Translations under genes and position numbers: made by a program
NCBI GenBank assembly: GCA_910579605.1
Contig: CAJTUG010000002.1
Location: forward strand, 120,884 to 132,452
Direction of reading: 5' to 3'
Source of the DNA: an uncultured Muribaculaceae bacterium
GTDB taxonomy: Bacteria; Bacteroidota; Bacteroidia; Bacteroidales; Muribaculaceae
Length of the DNA: 11,569 nucleotides
Notes under the pieces: model-generated
The model's input: only the letters and a program-made list of their open reading frames with translations
Told to the model about the DNA's origin: nothing
Databases searched by the model: none
Shown: piece by piece, positions 1-6,918 of the stretch
Position numbering within the stretch: position 1 is the first letter of the stretch
How the letters are laid out: each line of letters starts with the position of its first letter

Positions 1-395
1 AAAGTAGTGGAAATAGTGGGTGCGGTTTCGTCTGCCTCAAGTTCAAGGTAGCAGTCAAATTGCAGAGGAAGTTTAGTGTTGGGTGAAACGGTAATATCTT
101 TTTTCTCTACTTTTTCTCCCATGCTGCATAAGCCGCCTGCACACATTTGGATTTGCTGGCCGGTTGTGCATTCGGCAACTACGATTAGTTTGTTTGTGAA
201 GATATCTGTAGTGATGAAAAGTTGGGGTTCGTATGCAACCTCCTTGAAATTTCCATAATCTTCTACTTTTAGATCATTAAAATACACGGTTTCGCCAGGG
301 GCTATCACTTTATCGCCATAATAAAATGTGAGTTCGCGGGCAGTAGCAGTAAGGCCGAGCGCTGCTGCGCAAAGAAAAATGTAAAATTTCTTCAT
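1..395 (-). CDS. Small cysteine-rich secreted protein, partial (C-terminus beyond left edge)
   Basis: This frame is read on the minus strand from an ATG at 395 and stays open to the window edge, giving 131 visible residues. It begins MKKFYIFLCAAALGLTATA, a typical Sec signal peptide, with cleavage likely after residue 19. The mature part is short-stranded and polar, with YYGDKV and GETVYF near its start. It carries four cysteines, at about residues 76, 85, 90 and 115, the first three closely spaced within AECTTGQQIQMCAGGLC. I do not recognise the family. It follows the Omp28-like gene by 63 bases on the same strand with no promoter visible in the gap, so it is probably the fifth gene of the envelope operon. 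A small periplasmic or surface beta-domain with disulfides is the most that can be inferred. The signal peptide, cysteine pattern and synteny support a real gene, but its function is unknown. Confidence 0.8.
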   Translation of the reverse strand, partial: MKKFYIFLCAAALGLTATARELTFYYGDKVIAPGETVYFNDLKVEDYGNFKEVAYEPQLFITTDIFTNKLIVVAECTTGQQIQMCAGGLCSMGEKVEKKDITVSPNTKLPLQFDCYLELEADETAPTISTT

Positions 396-426
396 ATTTA
401 TAATGAGATTTAAATTTTAGTAAATT

Positions 427-452
427 TTCCTGCAAGATTAATCTTGCAGGAA
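427..452. other. 26-base perfect palindrome between omp28-like gene and downstream gene
   Basis: The segment from TTCC to GGAA is an exact inverted repeat centred on ATTAAT, and would form about an 11-bp stem with a 4-base loop in RNA. It begins 6 bases past the stop codon of the Omp28-like gene on the minus strand. The minus-strand sequence after it is A-rich with only short T runs, so it is not a standard intrinsic terminator. It may be a weak attenuator or an mRNA 3'-end stabiliser or processing site, or a binding site for a dimeric protein. The structure is seen directly; the role is inferred. Confidence 0.6.
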
Positions 453-458
453 TGTATT

Positions 459-1259
459 TTATTCAACTACTACATGGGCTTGTGTGGCCTGTAGAACGCC
501 TGTGGCATCATAGACAAATGCCACTATGGTGAGGTTCTCCGGTACCCATTTTTCGGTGTCTGTTGAGCGGAGAGTCTGGGTGAAATCCATGGTCTTGTGA
601 ATATTGGAACTCAAGGATATATCTTCTCCCCCTATGCCGTTTATGCTTGCACGATACACATGGTTGTGCACATAGTCTTGTATGAGAGAAGGGTTGGTAT
701 ATTTTTGACGTGCTACTATGCCGCTTTCCAATACCCATAACTGTAGTTTCGCATTTATGTCTGCGGTTGGGGTCAAATTCAATTCTACCGTTATTTCTGA
801 GCTGTTTTCTGAGCATTTGGCGCTTAGCACCATACCCAATTTGGATTCTTGGGCAAGCTCTTGGCGCACGGTTTCTGCCCATGTATCGTGGTTTGTTGCT
901 CCGCCTCTACGGTTCACAACACCTTTGGGCCATTCAAGTATACCCCAAGCATCGTTGTATGTGTTGCCTTCTGGCTGCATGAGGCCGGTATAAATCTTTT
1001 TAGTGGCTTCAATACCGAATTTCCCGGCATGAATGCTTACTGGAATTACGGCATCGCCATATTGCTCTACGAGTTTATCTATAGTTTTATGGGCATCGGG
1101 GCAATTTACGCAGTTCTGCCCGGTAAAATCTTCAATAAGAACAGCTCGCTGGGGAGCAACGCTTTCAACAGCGAGATAACGATCGTCTTCGGCCACATCT
1201 GAGCACGAACTTATCGTCAAGGCTGCAAAAGCAAGGAGAGAGAAGAGGATTTTTTTCAT
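459..1259 (-). CDS. Omp28-related outer membrane lipoprotein with thioredoxin-type CxxC
   Basis: This 266-residue protein starts MKKILFSLLAFAALTISSCS, a lipoprotein signal with lipobox ISSC (Cys19 lipidated). Acidic residues follow closely (SDVAEDD), the kind of context linked to surface export in Bacteroidetes. Residues 38-60 (RAVLIEDFTGQNCVNCPDAH) match the Omp28 family of Porphyromonas and relatives and contain CVNC at 50-53, a thioredoxin-like active-site pattern. WPKGVVNR at about 110-117 could supply the cis-proline loop. The C-terminal part (about 143-266) alternates short strands and resembles a beta-sandwich. The protein probably sits on the outer membrane as a thiol-binding or adhesin-like lipoprotein. 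It lies 21 bases downstream of the DUF6029-like gene and is co-transcribed with the TlpA-like gene, which also has a CxxC. Whether it is redox-active is unknown; family membership is fairly secure. Confidence 0.88.
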   Translation of the reverse strand: MKKILFSLLAFAALTISSCSDVAEDDRYLAVESVAPQRAVLIEDFTGQNCVNCPDAHKTIDKLVEQYGDAVIPVSIHAGKFGIEATKKIYTGLMQPEGNTYNDAWGILEWPKGVVNRRGGATNHDTWAETVRQELAQESKLGMVLSAKCSENSSEITVELNLTPTADINAKLQLWVLESGIVARQKYTNPSLIQDYVHNHVYRASINGIGGEDISLSSNIHKTMDFTQTLRSTDTEKWVPENLTIVAFVYDATGVLQATQAHVVVE

Positions 1260-1280
1260 ATGCTTTAATTTGATTGTATA

Positions 1281-2948
1281 TTAAAAAGTATAAGTATAGG
1301 CTACCTGGAAACCTCTTGTCGCCGGTACGTAGCGGCAAACGCCTCCTGAACAGTTGAAGCCTGCACGGGTGCGGCCATAGCTTAGCTGCAAGCGGTTAGA
1401 ACCATAGTTGCCGGCTACACCAAAATTATAGTAATGGGTGCCTGTGTCGCCACAATTCCACATATCGCTCACTGTTACCATTAGGTAAGGAGCAACGGAG
1501 AGTTCTAACAATCCGAATACCCAATCTTTTTCGTCTTGACGGGTGTGGAGATACTGCAACTCGTTGCGGAGGGTAAAGCGTTTGTCTATCTTCCATTTGG
1601 TATCTAAAACGAAAATATTAGTATGGATATTGCCTCCTTCTCCTTCAATTACCGACTTGTTATACATCTGGTTCATATACATGAATGTCTGGCTCACAGA
1701 CTTGCTCCATTTTTTGTCGATTTGGATATTTACATCATGGTAATAAGCTTCACCCATACCAAAGAATGATGTCTTAGTGCCGTTTGTGCCTGCGACAATA
1801 CCGTCTATAATGTTGACAGGTGCTTTATGGTCAAGGCCTCGGATGTAACTGAAATTTACTTTAACTTTTGTTCCGTATTTTCCTCCGATAGCTGTTCGGC
1901 GTTTGAACATATAAGCAAATGATCCTTGGAAAGCCCATTCACCTGGGGCTGCTTGAGTGGCATATGGATATAATGCAGGGAGGGCATAAGTGTGGAGATA
2001 CGCAAATGCCGGCATGTTATTCAGAAATGCCGACGTTCCCGACATCATCCGTTGGCTACGGAACGACATGTTTTCGCTTCGTTTTGCCTGCAGTAGAGCC
2101 GAAAGCCCCGACTTGGAATATGTGGCACTTAGCATCACCGCAGTTCCTTTGCCATAGGTGTAATCGTTGTCGAACGACGGGTCTTGCCCTTTCCATGCAA
2201 ATTCTCCTAACAAGCTGAAATCGCCTTTTTGGAACTGAGAGCGTAAATCAAAAGCACTCACGTTGGTAGGTAGGTTGAGGCGGTAGTCTGTCCCTGGTAT
2301 AAAAATATCTTGGTCGTCTTCGTGCTTTAGCACATAAGAAGCACCGAAATTCCAATTTATACCTTTGTCGCGTAAACGTGAAAAATAGTCTTGGAAATAA
2401 AATTCAGCATCGCCACCATAAACTTGTGATGATTTTTTCCAATCCCAATAGCGACGCTGAACACCACCCAATACTGTGAGTTTAAGTCCCTTTACCGCAG
2501 TGACGTTGAGACGTCCACCGCGTATAGAATTGTCTATGCCCAAAGAACGTTCCTGATATGTCCTTAAAATGAAACCGCTGCCGAATTGCTCGTAGAAATC
2601 GCCTGCAGTAAGTTCAAAACCTTTATATCGCCCCTTGGCATAAATATGAGGGACGCCCCAACCTGCAAAATCATTCTCATAGCCTGGAAGTGGCCATTTC
2701 ATGAATTCAACCCTTACTCCGGCATCAACATATTTTGATATCATATTGAGGTCGGCATAGGTGTTGAATAATATTTTTTTGTCGTATTTCCCTGTCTCAA
2801 TGGCTTCGTCCTCTTCCGGGAAAAGAACGTCGGCCTGTATGCTGCCATGGAACGCAGCGCCATTGTCGCCACCTATAGAGAAAGCCTGTGCAACACCGTT
2901 TCCGGCAAGCAAAAGCAAGAAAAATATTTTGAGTTTGTTAAAGCTCAT
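1281..2948 (-). CDS. DUF6029-type outer membrane beta-barrel candidate
   Basis: The 555-residue product has a Sec signal peptide (MSFNKLKIFFLLLLAGNGVAQA, cleavage near 22). Its mature sequence is dominated by alternating, aromatic-rich amphipathic strands and ends AYTYTF, a C-terminal phenylalanine typical of outer-membrane barrels. The segment around 97-170 (WGVPHIYAKGRYKGFELTAGD, FGSGFILRTYQERSLGIDNSIRG) matches what I know of the Bacteroidetes DUF6029 family, whose function is not established. There is no obvious TonB box or plug domain, so it is not a standard TonB receptor. The only cysteines I find are Cys499, Cys533 and Cys538, all in the last 57 residues, the latter two in CSGGVC. The gene sits between the TlpA-like gene (37-base gap) and the Omp28-like gene (21-base gap), tight spacing that indicates co-transcription. 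The barrel assignment is inferred from composition and the C-terminal residue. Confidence 0.85.
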   Translation of the reverse strand: MSFNKLKIFFLLLLAGNGVAQAFSIGGDNGAAFHGSIQADVLFPEEDEAIETGKYDKKILFNTYADLNMISKYVDAGVRVEFMKWPLPGYENDFAGWGVPHIYAKGRYKGFELTAGDFYEQFGSGFILRTYQERSLGIDNSIRGGRLNVTAVKGLKLTVLGGVQRRYWDWKKSSQVYGGDAEFYFQDYFSRLRDKGINWNFGASYVLKHEDDQDIFIPGTDYRLNLPTNVSAFDLRSQFQKGDFSLLGEFAWKGQDPSFDNDYTYGKGTAVMLSATYSKSGLSALLQAKRSENMSFRSQRMMSGTSAFLNNMPAFAYLHTYALPALYPYATQAAPGEWAFQGSFAYMFKRRTAIGGKYGTKVKVNFSYIRGLDHKAPVNIIDGIVAGTNGTKTSFFGMGEAYYHDVNIQIDKKWSKSVSQTFMYMNQMYNKSVIEGEGGNIHTNIFVLDTKWKIDKRFTLRNELQYLHTRQDEKDWVFGLLELSVAPYLMVTVSDMWNCGDTGTHYYNFGVAGNYGSNRLQLSYGRTRAGFNCSGGVCRYVPATRGFQVAYTYTF

Positions 2949-2985
2949 TTGATTAGACTGCTTAGTTGAAATAATACCTCACGGT

Positions 2986-3489
2986 TTATTTTTTCTTCTT
3001 TTTAAGATCACGTATTGTTTTGATAATTTGTGTTTCAGAGCCGTCGGTATAACCCGAGTGTGAGTATACTATTTTCCCGTTTCCGTCGCAAACTATTACA
3101 TGGGGAACGGATTGAAGACCCAATGCGCGATAAAAATCACTGTTTGCATCCAGAAGAACTTCATACTCCCAGCCTTCGCCGTCTACAAGTGGTTTAACTT
3201 TGTTTGTGTTTTGGGCGTCGTCGATGGAAACAATATACATTTTCATCCCTGTTTCGTCTTGCCAGTCGGGATAAACTTCGGCAATGGCGCGTAGCTCTCG
3301 CATACAAGGTTTGCACCAAGTTGCAAAGAAGCTGATTACAAAAGGATTACCGCCATTGTAAAGCTTGGCAGTATTGATCGTGCGACCTTTGGTATCCTTT
3401 AAATTGACAGAAGGAAGCTGTGCCGATGCCAATGGCGCGGCTGCAATGCCCAAAAGGGCGATGAAGAGGGTGAAAATGAGTTTACGCAT
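2986..3489 (-). CDS. TlpA-like periplasmic thiol-disulfide oxidoreductase
   Basis: This 167-residue protein has a signal peptide (MRKLIFTLFIALLGIAAAPLASA, cleavage near 23) followed by one thioredoxin fold. The active site is FFATWCKPC with Cys59 and Cys62, and the cis-proline loop is SVPH with Pro129. The order strand, WCxPC helix, SIDD strand, SVP, then VIVCDGNGKIV strand is that of the AhpC/TSA-Redoxin TlpA/ResA branch. A further cysteine (Cys134) follows the cis-proline. The length is close to the minimum for the family, without the extra N-terminal domain of many Bacteroidetes TlpA proteins, and it ends in five lysines. It would reduce or isomerise disulfides of exported proteins in the periplasm. 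It is second in the operon, after the 573-residue secreted protein and before the barrel and Omp28-like genes, so their cysteines are possible substrates. The fold is certain; the redox direction and partner are inferred. Confidence 0.92.
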   Translation of the reverse strand: MRKLIFTLFIALLGIAAAPLASAQLPSVNLKDTKGRTINTAKLYNGGNPFVISFFATWCKPCMRELRAIAEVYPDWQDETGMKMYIVSIDDAQNTNKVKPLVDGEGWEYEVLLDANSDFYRALGLQSVPHVIVCDGNGKIVYSHSGYTDGSETQIIKTIRDLKKKKK

Positions 3490-3520
3490 AACTTTTAATT
3501 AATGCTTGGTTTATCAAATT

Positions 3521-3557
3521 CACAGGCAGGCGACCCGAATTCGGGTCTCCTGCCGTG
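3521..3557. other. Intergenic imperfect palindrome (strong hairpin), no U-tract
   Basis: The core 3532-3547 is an exact palindrome (GACCCG, AATT, CGGGTC). After one mismatch (C3531/T3548) it is extended by GGCAGG pairing with CCTGCC, then CAC pairing with GTG across a bulged A3524. The GC-rich stem lies between the 573-residue gene and the TlpA-like gene, about 40 bases past the former's stop on the minus strand. Neither side has a proper T-run, so an efficient intrinsic terminator is not supported. It could partly attenuate the operon or protect the upstream message. It parallels the palindrome at 427-452. Confidence 0.65.
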
Positions 3558-3594
3558 AAAGGTAAGGGTATGTTTATTTAGTGTTTACTCAAAT

Positions 3595-5316
3595 TTATTT
3601 TGCTATTTTTGCCGAGAAGGAAGCTCCGTCGGTTGTGTGGGCTTTAACGATGTAAATGCCTGAGCTCAGCTTGCTTGATACAATACCTTGTGGCTTGGCT
3701 GTTGTGAGTATTTCGCGTCCTGAAAGGTCGTATACGCTCATGTTTTTTATATCGCCATCGACAATGAGATTGCCTTCTTTGTCAAATTTTATAGTATTTT
3801 TGCCGGCGGAAATCACATCTTTTACACCGGAAAATTGTGATAAGTCGCAAAGATAACCTTTAGCATACAAATTGTAATCTGAGGGGCAGTCATTCCAAAA
3901 TGCCATTTGACCCAAATCTGCTGATGCGTAAGTCATGCCGGTATATTTGTATTCTTTGTTGACTTCTATGAAATCACCGTTTTCGTCCATTTCATAGTCT
4001 GGAACGAGTTCTATAAGGAACTGTTCTACCCATTCTTTCATTTCTGGAGATTTAGCAGAAAGAAAATCGTAGAGGTCTGTGTATTTGCCGTTTTCAATGA
4101 TGTAGCCGGTCATGGGAATATTCCCTTGTCCGTTGCAAGCAAAGTATACATTGTCGTTGGCAACACTGTTGATAGACATGGATTTATCAAAATTGAGTTT
4201 TGTAACGTCTTCTGTTTCAATATCAATTAACCATGGTGTGTAGTGCATTTCTGGAAACCAGGAGCCTGGCTCACTCATGTTAACGCCATCAGAAGAAATA
4301 TATGTTTTGCCGTTTGGCGTAATGTGGACGTCGTTGAATTCAAAAGCAGGAGCGTTGTCCAACAGACCGGCTAAAGTATCGTAGAATGCTTCGCTTTTAG
4401 GAGTCCATTCGTCTACCTTTGCATCATGTTCTGCTTTGGCTTGATCGTAGGCTGCTTTTTCTTCAGCTGTCATGAATGAAGATTCTTCGGGCATATCACC
4501 TTGGTATCCGCCCATGACCCATTCTTGATATGCGGCTTGATATGCAGCTTGTTCTGCTTCGGTCATATAGTCTGAAGCATCGGGTCCTTCCGGGTAGTCT
4601 CCAGGATATTCAACGACAGTGCCTTCGGGTATGATTTTGTTGTAGCAAAGGTACTTATAAGTCCATTTTCCTTCTGCATCTTCGATATATGCAATCGGGA
4701 ATTGAAAGAAACCTGAGCAGTCTGTAACCTGGCCTACAATTGTTTTGCCATCGTCGCTGATACATAGAGCGGTGGCATATTGAGGTGCACGATTTGTGAA
4801 ATCCTTTTCGGGATAAGGTAAACGGATAGGTTCAGAATAAGTCCCGTCTTCCTTGCGTTCCCATACGACGGGAATTTGCATTGTGTTGTCAGTATCAAGG
4901 CTTACGGGTTCAAGACCTATTGTTCCGCAAATACGGCTACCGTCGGGGGTAATACCGTTGGTGAGATTGTTGAGACCTTCGTATTGACTTGTGGGAAGCT
5001 GATGCCATTCGCCGTTTTCCCAATATGCGGCATCGACGATTGGTGTTGTTGACCCTACAATAATGCCGGTATTACTGAAACTGTTACCATTGCCAATAGA
5101 GTATTCGTTGAAATCGCTGATTTCATAAGAATAATGGACACCGTTTTTTACATCAACTATAATAACAGTGCCATAGCATTGGGCTGCTGTATATTGCCCA
5201 TTTGGGGAGAACCCGCAAAAACCGCCGTTTTCATAGACAGACGGCTCAATAAATTCTGCCGTAGCTGCAACAGACGCTAAGGCAACAAAACTGGATAGAA
5301 GTAAAATTTTCTTCAT
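3595..5316 (-). CDS. Secreted protein with propeller-like repeats, charged helical insert and type IX-like C-terminal tail
   Basis: The 573-residue product has a Sec signal peptide (MKKILLLSSFVALASVAATA, cleavage near 20). Several segments follow the pattern 'S/T-P/D-D/N-G-...-G': FSPNGQYTAA (37-46), ITPDGSRICGT (122-132), ISDDGKTIVGQ (186-196) and ITPNGKTYISS (332-342). These resemble HAF/WD40-like blades and suggest a beta-propeller. Between the third and fourth lies an acidic helical insert (about 235-315) with two related copies, MTEAEQAAYQAAYQEW and MTAEEKAAYDQAKAEHDAK. The last 60 residues (INV-like linker, MSVYDLSGREI, SSGIYIVKAHTTDG, ending SAKIAK) match the form of a type IX secretion sorting domain (Por-type). 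Nine cysteines are spread through the mature chain. It is the first gene of the minus-strand operon, with its promoter at 5386-5417. Ligand and function are unknown; an extracellular or surface location is likely if the cell has a type IX system. Confidence 0.85.
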   Translation of the reverse strand: MKKILLLSSFVALASVAATAEFIEPSVYENGGFCGFSPNGQYTAAQCYGTVIIVDVKNGVHYSYEISDFNEYSIGNGNSFSNTGIIVGSTTPIVDAAYWENGEWHQLPTSQYEGLNNLTNGITPDGSRICGTIGLEPVSLDTDNTMQIPVVWERKEDGTYSEPIRLPYPEKDFTNRAPQYATALCISDDGKTIVGQVTDCSGFFQFPIAYIEDAEGKWTYKYLCYNKIIPEGTVVEYPGDYPEGPDASDYMTEAEQAAYQAAYQEWVMGGYQGDMPEESSFMTAEEKAAYDQAKAEHDAKVDEWTPKSEAFYDTLAGLLDNAPAFEFNDVHITPNGKTYISSDGVNMSEPGSWFPEMHYTPWLIDIETEDVTKLNFDKSMSINSVANDNVYFACNGQGNIPMTGYIIENGKYTDLYDFLSAKSPEMKEWVEQFLIELVPDYEMDENGDFIEVNKEYKYTGMTYASADLGQMAFWNDCPSDYNLYAKGYLCDLSQFSGVKDVISAGKNTIKFDKEGNLIVDGDIKNMSVYDLSGREILTTAKPQGIVSSKLSSGIYIVKAHTTDGASFSAKIAK

Positions 5317-5385
5317 GTGTATGAAAAGTACTTGAAATATGATTGGAATCGAACGCTAATGCTAAACGAAACCCTTAACAGTGTG

Positions 5386-5417
5386 CAAAGTAATAGCATT
5401 TTGTTTAAAAATGCAAA
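5386..5417 (-). promoter_or_regulatory. Bacteroidales-type promoter for the envelope operon
   Basis: On the minus strand a TTTG element (5417-5414) and TTACTTTG (5393-5386) are separated by 20 bases. This fits the Bacteroidetes primary-sigma pattern TTTG-N19..21-TAnnTTTG with one mismatch in the -7 element. Transcription would begin near 5380, giving a leader of about 60 bases before the ATG at 5316. Confidence 0.6.
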
Positions 5418-5433
5418 TTTTTGTCGCTTAAAA

Positions 5434-5464
5434 TTTATTCAAAGATACATTTTTTGTATTTTTG
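5434..5464 (+). promoter_or_regulatory. Promoter for iron-containing alcohol dehydrogenase gene
   Basis: TATTTTTG at 5457-5464 is an exact TAnnTTTG element. A TTTA at 5434-5437, 19 bases upstream, is a 3-of-4 match to the -33 TTTG. The predicted start of transcription is near 5470, leaving a leader of about 75 bases. It lies back to back with the minus-strand promoter at 5386-5417, with 16 bases between the two sets of elements. Confidence 0.55.
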
Positions 5465-5546
5465 TGCTTGGAAACAGATCAGACACACCGAACCATTAGT
5501 GCTTTCTGTTGGTTTTATAAGCAAAAATTAAAGGCTTTCTCACATT

Positions 5547-6746
5547 ATGGATAATTTCACTTTCTATTCGCCGACATTATTTGAGTTCGGACGTGGTACC
5601 GAAGAAAAAGTCGGTATGCTCACATTCCTCACCGGCGCTACCAAGGTAATGATAGTTTATGGACGCAAATATGCGAAAACGAGCGGTTTGATAGACCGCA
5701 TCGCCAATTCTTTGCGGAATATAGGAGTGGATTATGTTGAACTGGGAGGTGTATCGCCAAATCCAACCGATACTTTAGTGAGGGAAGGTATAAAGATTGC
5801 AAGAGCAAAGAAAATCGACGGACTTATTGCAATAGGTGGTGGTTCTGTTATAGATACTGCAAAAGCAATTGCTGCCGGAGTACCCTATAAAGGCGATTTT
5901 TGGGACTTTTTTATAGGAAAAGCACAAGTGGAAGAAGCACTCCCTGTTGGGGTGATTCTTACGATTCCCGGTGCGGGGAGCGAAGGGTCGGGAAATTGTG
6001 TAATTACCAGAGAGGAAGATAAAGTAAAATTAAGCCTACGTACCGACAGCATTCTCCGTCCTCGTTTTGCGATTATGAATCCGGAAATGACTTTTACTAT
6101 CACGGCATACAACACTGCGGTTGGAATAGTGGATATGATGAGTCATATACTTGAACGTTATTTTACCACAACCACACGCGTTGAAATGACAGACCGTCTT
6201 GCCGAAGGTTTGCTGATGGGTCTCATGGCCGAAGCTCCAAGGGTGTTGTCTGATCCTACCGATTATCAGGCTCGCGCAAACATTGAATGGGCCGGCACTA
6301 TGGCTCACAATGGATTGGTTGGTTGTGGCCGACGAGAAGACTGGACGTCGCATGCTATGGAACATGAGATTTCTGCAGCTTATCCGCAAGTACCTCATGG
6401 AGCTGGATTGGCAGTGGTTTTTCCGGCATGGTTAGCGTTTATGGCTCATCATAAACCATCAAAAGTAGCTCAGCTTGGACGTCGTATTTTCAATGTCGAC
6501 GAAAAAGACGACAGAATCGCAGCTATTGAAACCGTTGCTTCGCTTAGGGCATTTTTCTCAGCCGTACTTAGAATGCCTCTCACTTTTAAAGACCTTGGTA
6601 TCGAAAATCCCGACATAGATAGTTTGGTGGCCAAATTACATGCAAACAAAGGCGAAACCATTGGCGGCTACTACAAGCTTACACCAGAAGACACAAAGCA
6701 GATATACCAGCTTATGTTGGCTGAAGAGCAAAAGACCCCAAGTTGA
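5547..6746 (+). CDS. Iron-containing (group III) alcohol dehydrogenase, YqhD/butanol dehydrogenase-like
   Basis: This 399-residue cytoplasmic enzyme would interconvert an aldehyde and an alcohol with NAD(P)H. The N-terminal Rossmann-like half carries GGVSPNPTD (67-75) and the cofactor phosphate loop IGGGSVIDTAKAIA (96-109). The C-terminal helical half carries the metal site. By comparison with FucO and YqhD the ligands are Asp196 and His200 (DMMSH), His269 (TSH) and His284 (PHGAGLAVVFPAW); His273 lies between the last two. The length is normal for the family and no key residue is missing. The gene is alone between its own promoter and a clear terminator. The leader has TTAAAGG 14 bases ahead of the ATG, but translation in this group rarely depends on such a site. 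Likely roles are fermentative alcohol formation or detoxification of reactive aldehydes; substrate and cofactor preference cannot be read from the sequence. Confidence 0.95.
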   Translation: MDNFTFYSPTLFEFGRGTEEKVGMLTFLTGATKVMIVYGRKYAKTSGLIDRIANSLRNIGVDYVELGGVSPNPTDTLVREGIKIARAKKIDGLIAIGGGSVIDTAKAIAAGVPYKGDFWDFFIGKAQVEEALPVGVILTIPGAGSEGSGNCVITREEDKVKLSLRTDSILRPRFAIMNPEMTFTITAYNTAVGIVDMMSHILERYFTTTTRVEMTDRLAEGLLMGLMAEAPRVLSDPTDYQARANIEWAGTMAHNGLVGCGRREDWTSHAMEHEISAAYPQVPHGAGLAVVFPAWLAFMAHHKPSKVAQLGRRIFNVDEKDDRIAAIETVASLRAFFSAVLRMPLTFKDLGIENPDIDSLVAKLHANKGETIGGYYKLTPEDTKQIYQLMLAEEQKTPS

Positions 6747-6774
6747 ACGTGTTTAGATTTTAGATAATAAATAT

Positions 6775-6813
6775 CGCCTGTATATTTTTGGTATACAGGC
6801 GTTTTGCTTTTTT
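6775..6813 (+). terminator. Intrinsic terminator after alcohol dehydrogenase
   Basis: A perfect 10-bp stem (CGCCTGTATA with TATACAGGCG) encloses the 7-base loop TTTTTGG and is followed by TTTTGCTTTTTT. It begins 28 bases past the stop codon and isolates the gene from the large downstream gene. Confidence 0.9.
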
Positions 6814-6841
6814 GATACTTTTGATTTTGTTTTGAGTGTCT

Positions 6842-6871
6842 TTTGCGTGTTTTCATAAAATTATATTTTTG
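6842..6871 (+). promoter_or_regulatory. Promoter for the multi-module secreted protein gene
   Basis: TTTG at 6842-6845 and TATTTTTG (TAnnTTTG) at 6864-6871 are 18 bases apart, near the Bacteroidetes optimum. Transcription would start near 6878, about 40 bases ahead of the ATG at 6919. That position makes the upstream TTG at 6892 unnecessary as a start. Confidence 0.6.
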
Positions 6872-6918
6872 CAAAGAACCTTAATTCAGAATTGTCAAGA
6901 ACAAAATTCAATAGTATC

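Noticed and set aside
3590..3597. TAAATTTG on the minus strand as a -7 promoter element for the TlpA-like gene
   Set aside because: It overlaps the stop codon of the upstream gene and no TTTG lies 18-22 bases upstream of it. The hairpin at 3521-3557 would also fall in its leader.
5341..5356. GTTCGATTCC on the minus strand, resembling the T-arm of a tRNA
   Set aside because: The flanking bases (TTAGC before, TCCAA after) do not form a T-stem, and no acceptor, D or anticodon arm can be folded around it. It lies in the leader of the 573-residue gene.
5317..5499. Open frame of 60 codons on the plus strand in the divergent intergenic region
   Set aside because: It starts with a non-ATG codon, has no family resemblance, and overlaps both predicted promoters. 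It is best explained as chance.
6892..6918. TTG start nine codons upstream for the multi-module protein
   Set aside because: It would put polar residues before the signal peptide and lies very close to the predicted transcription start. ATG 6919 fits better.
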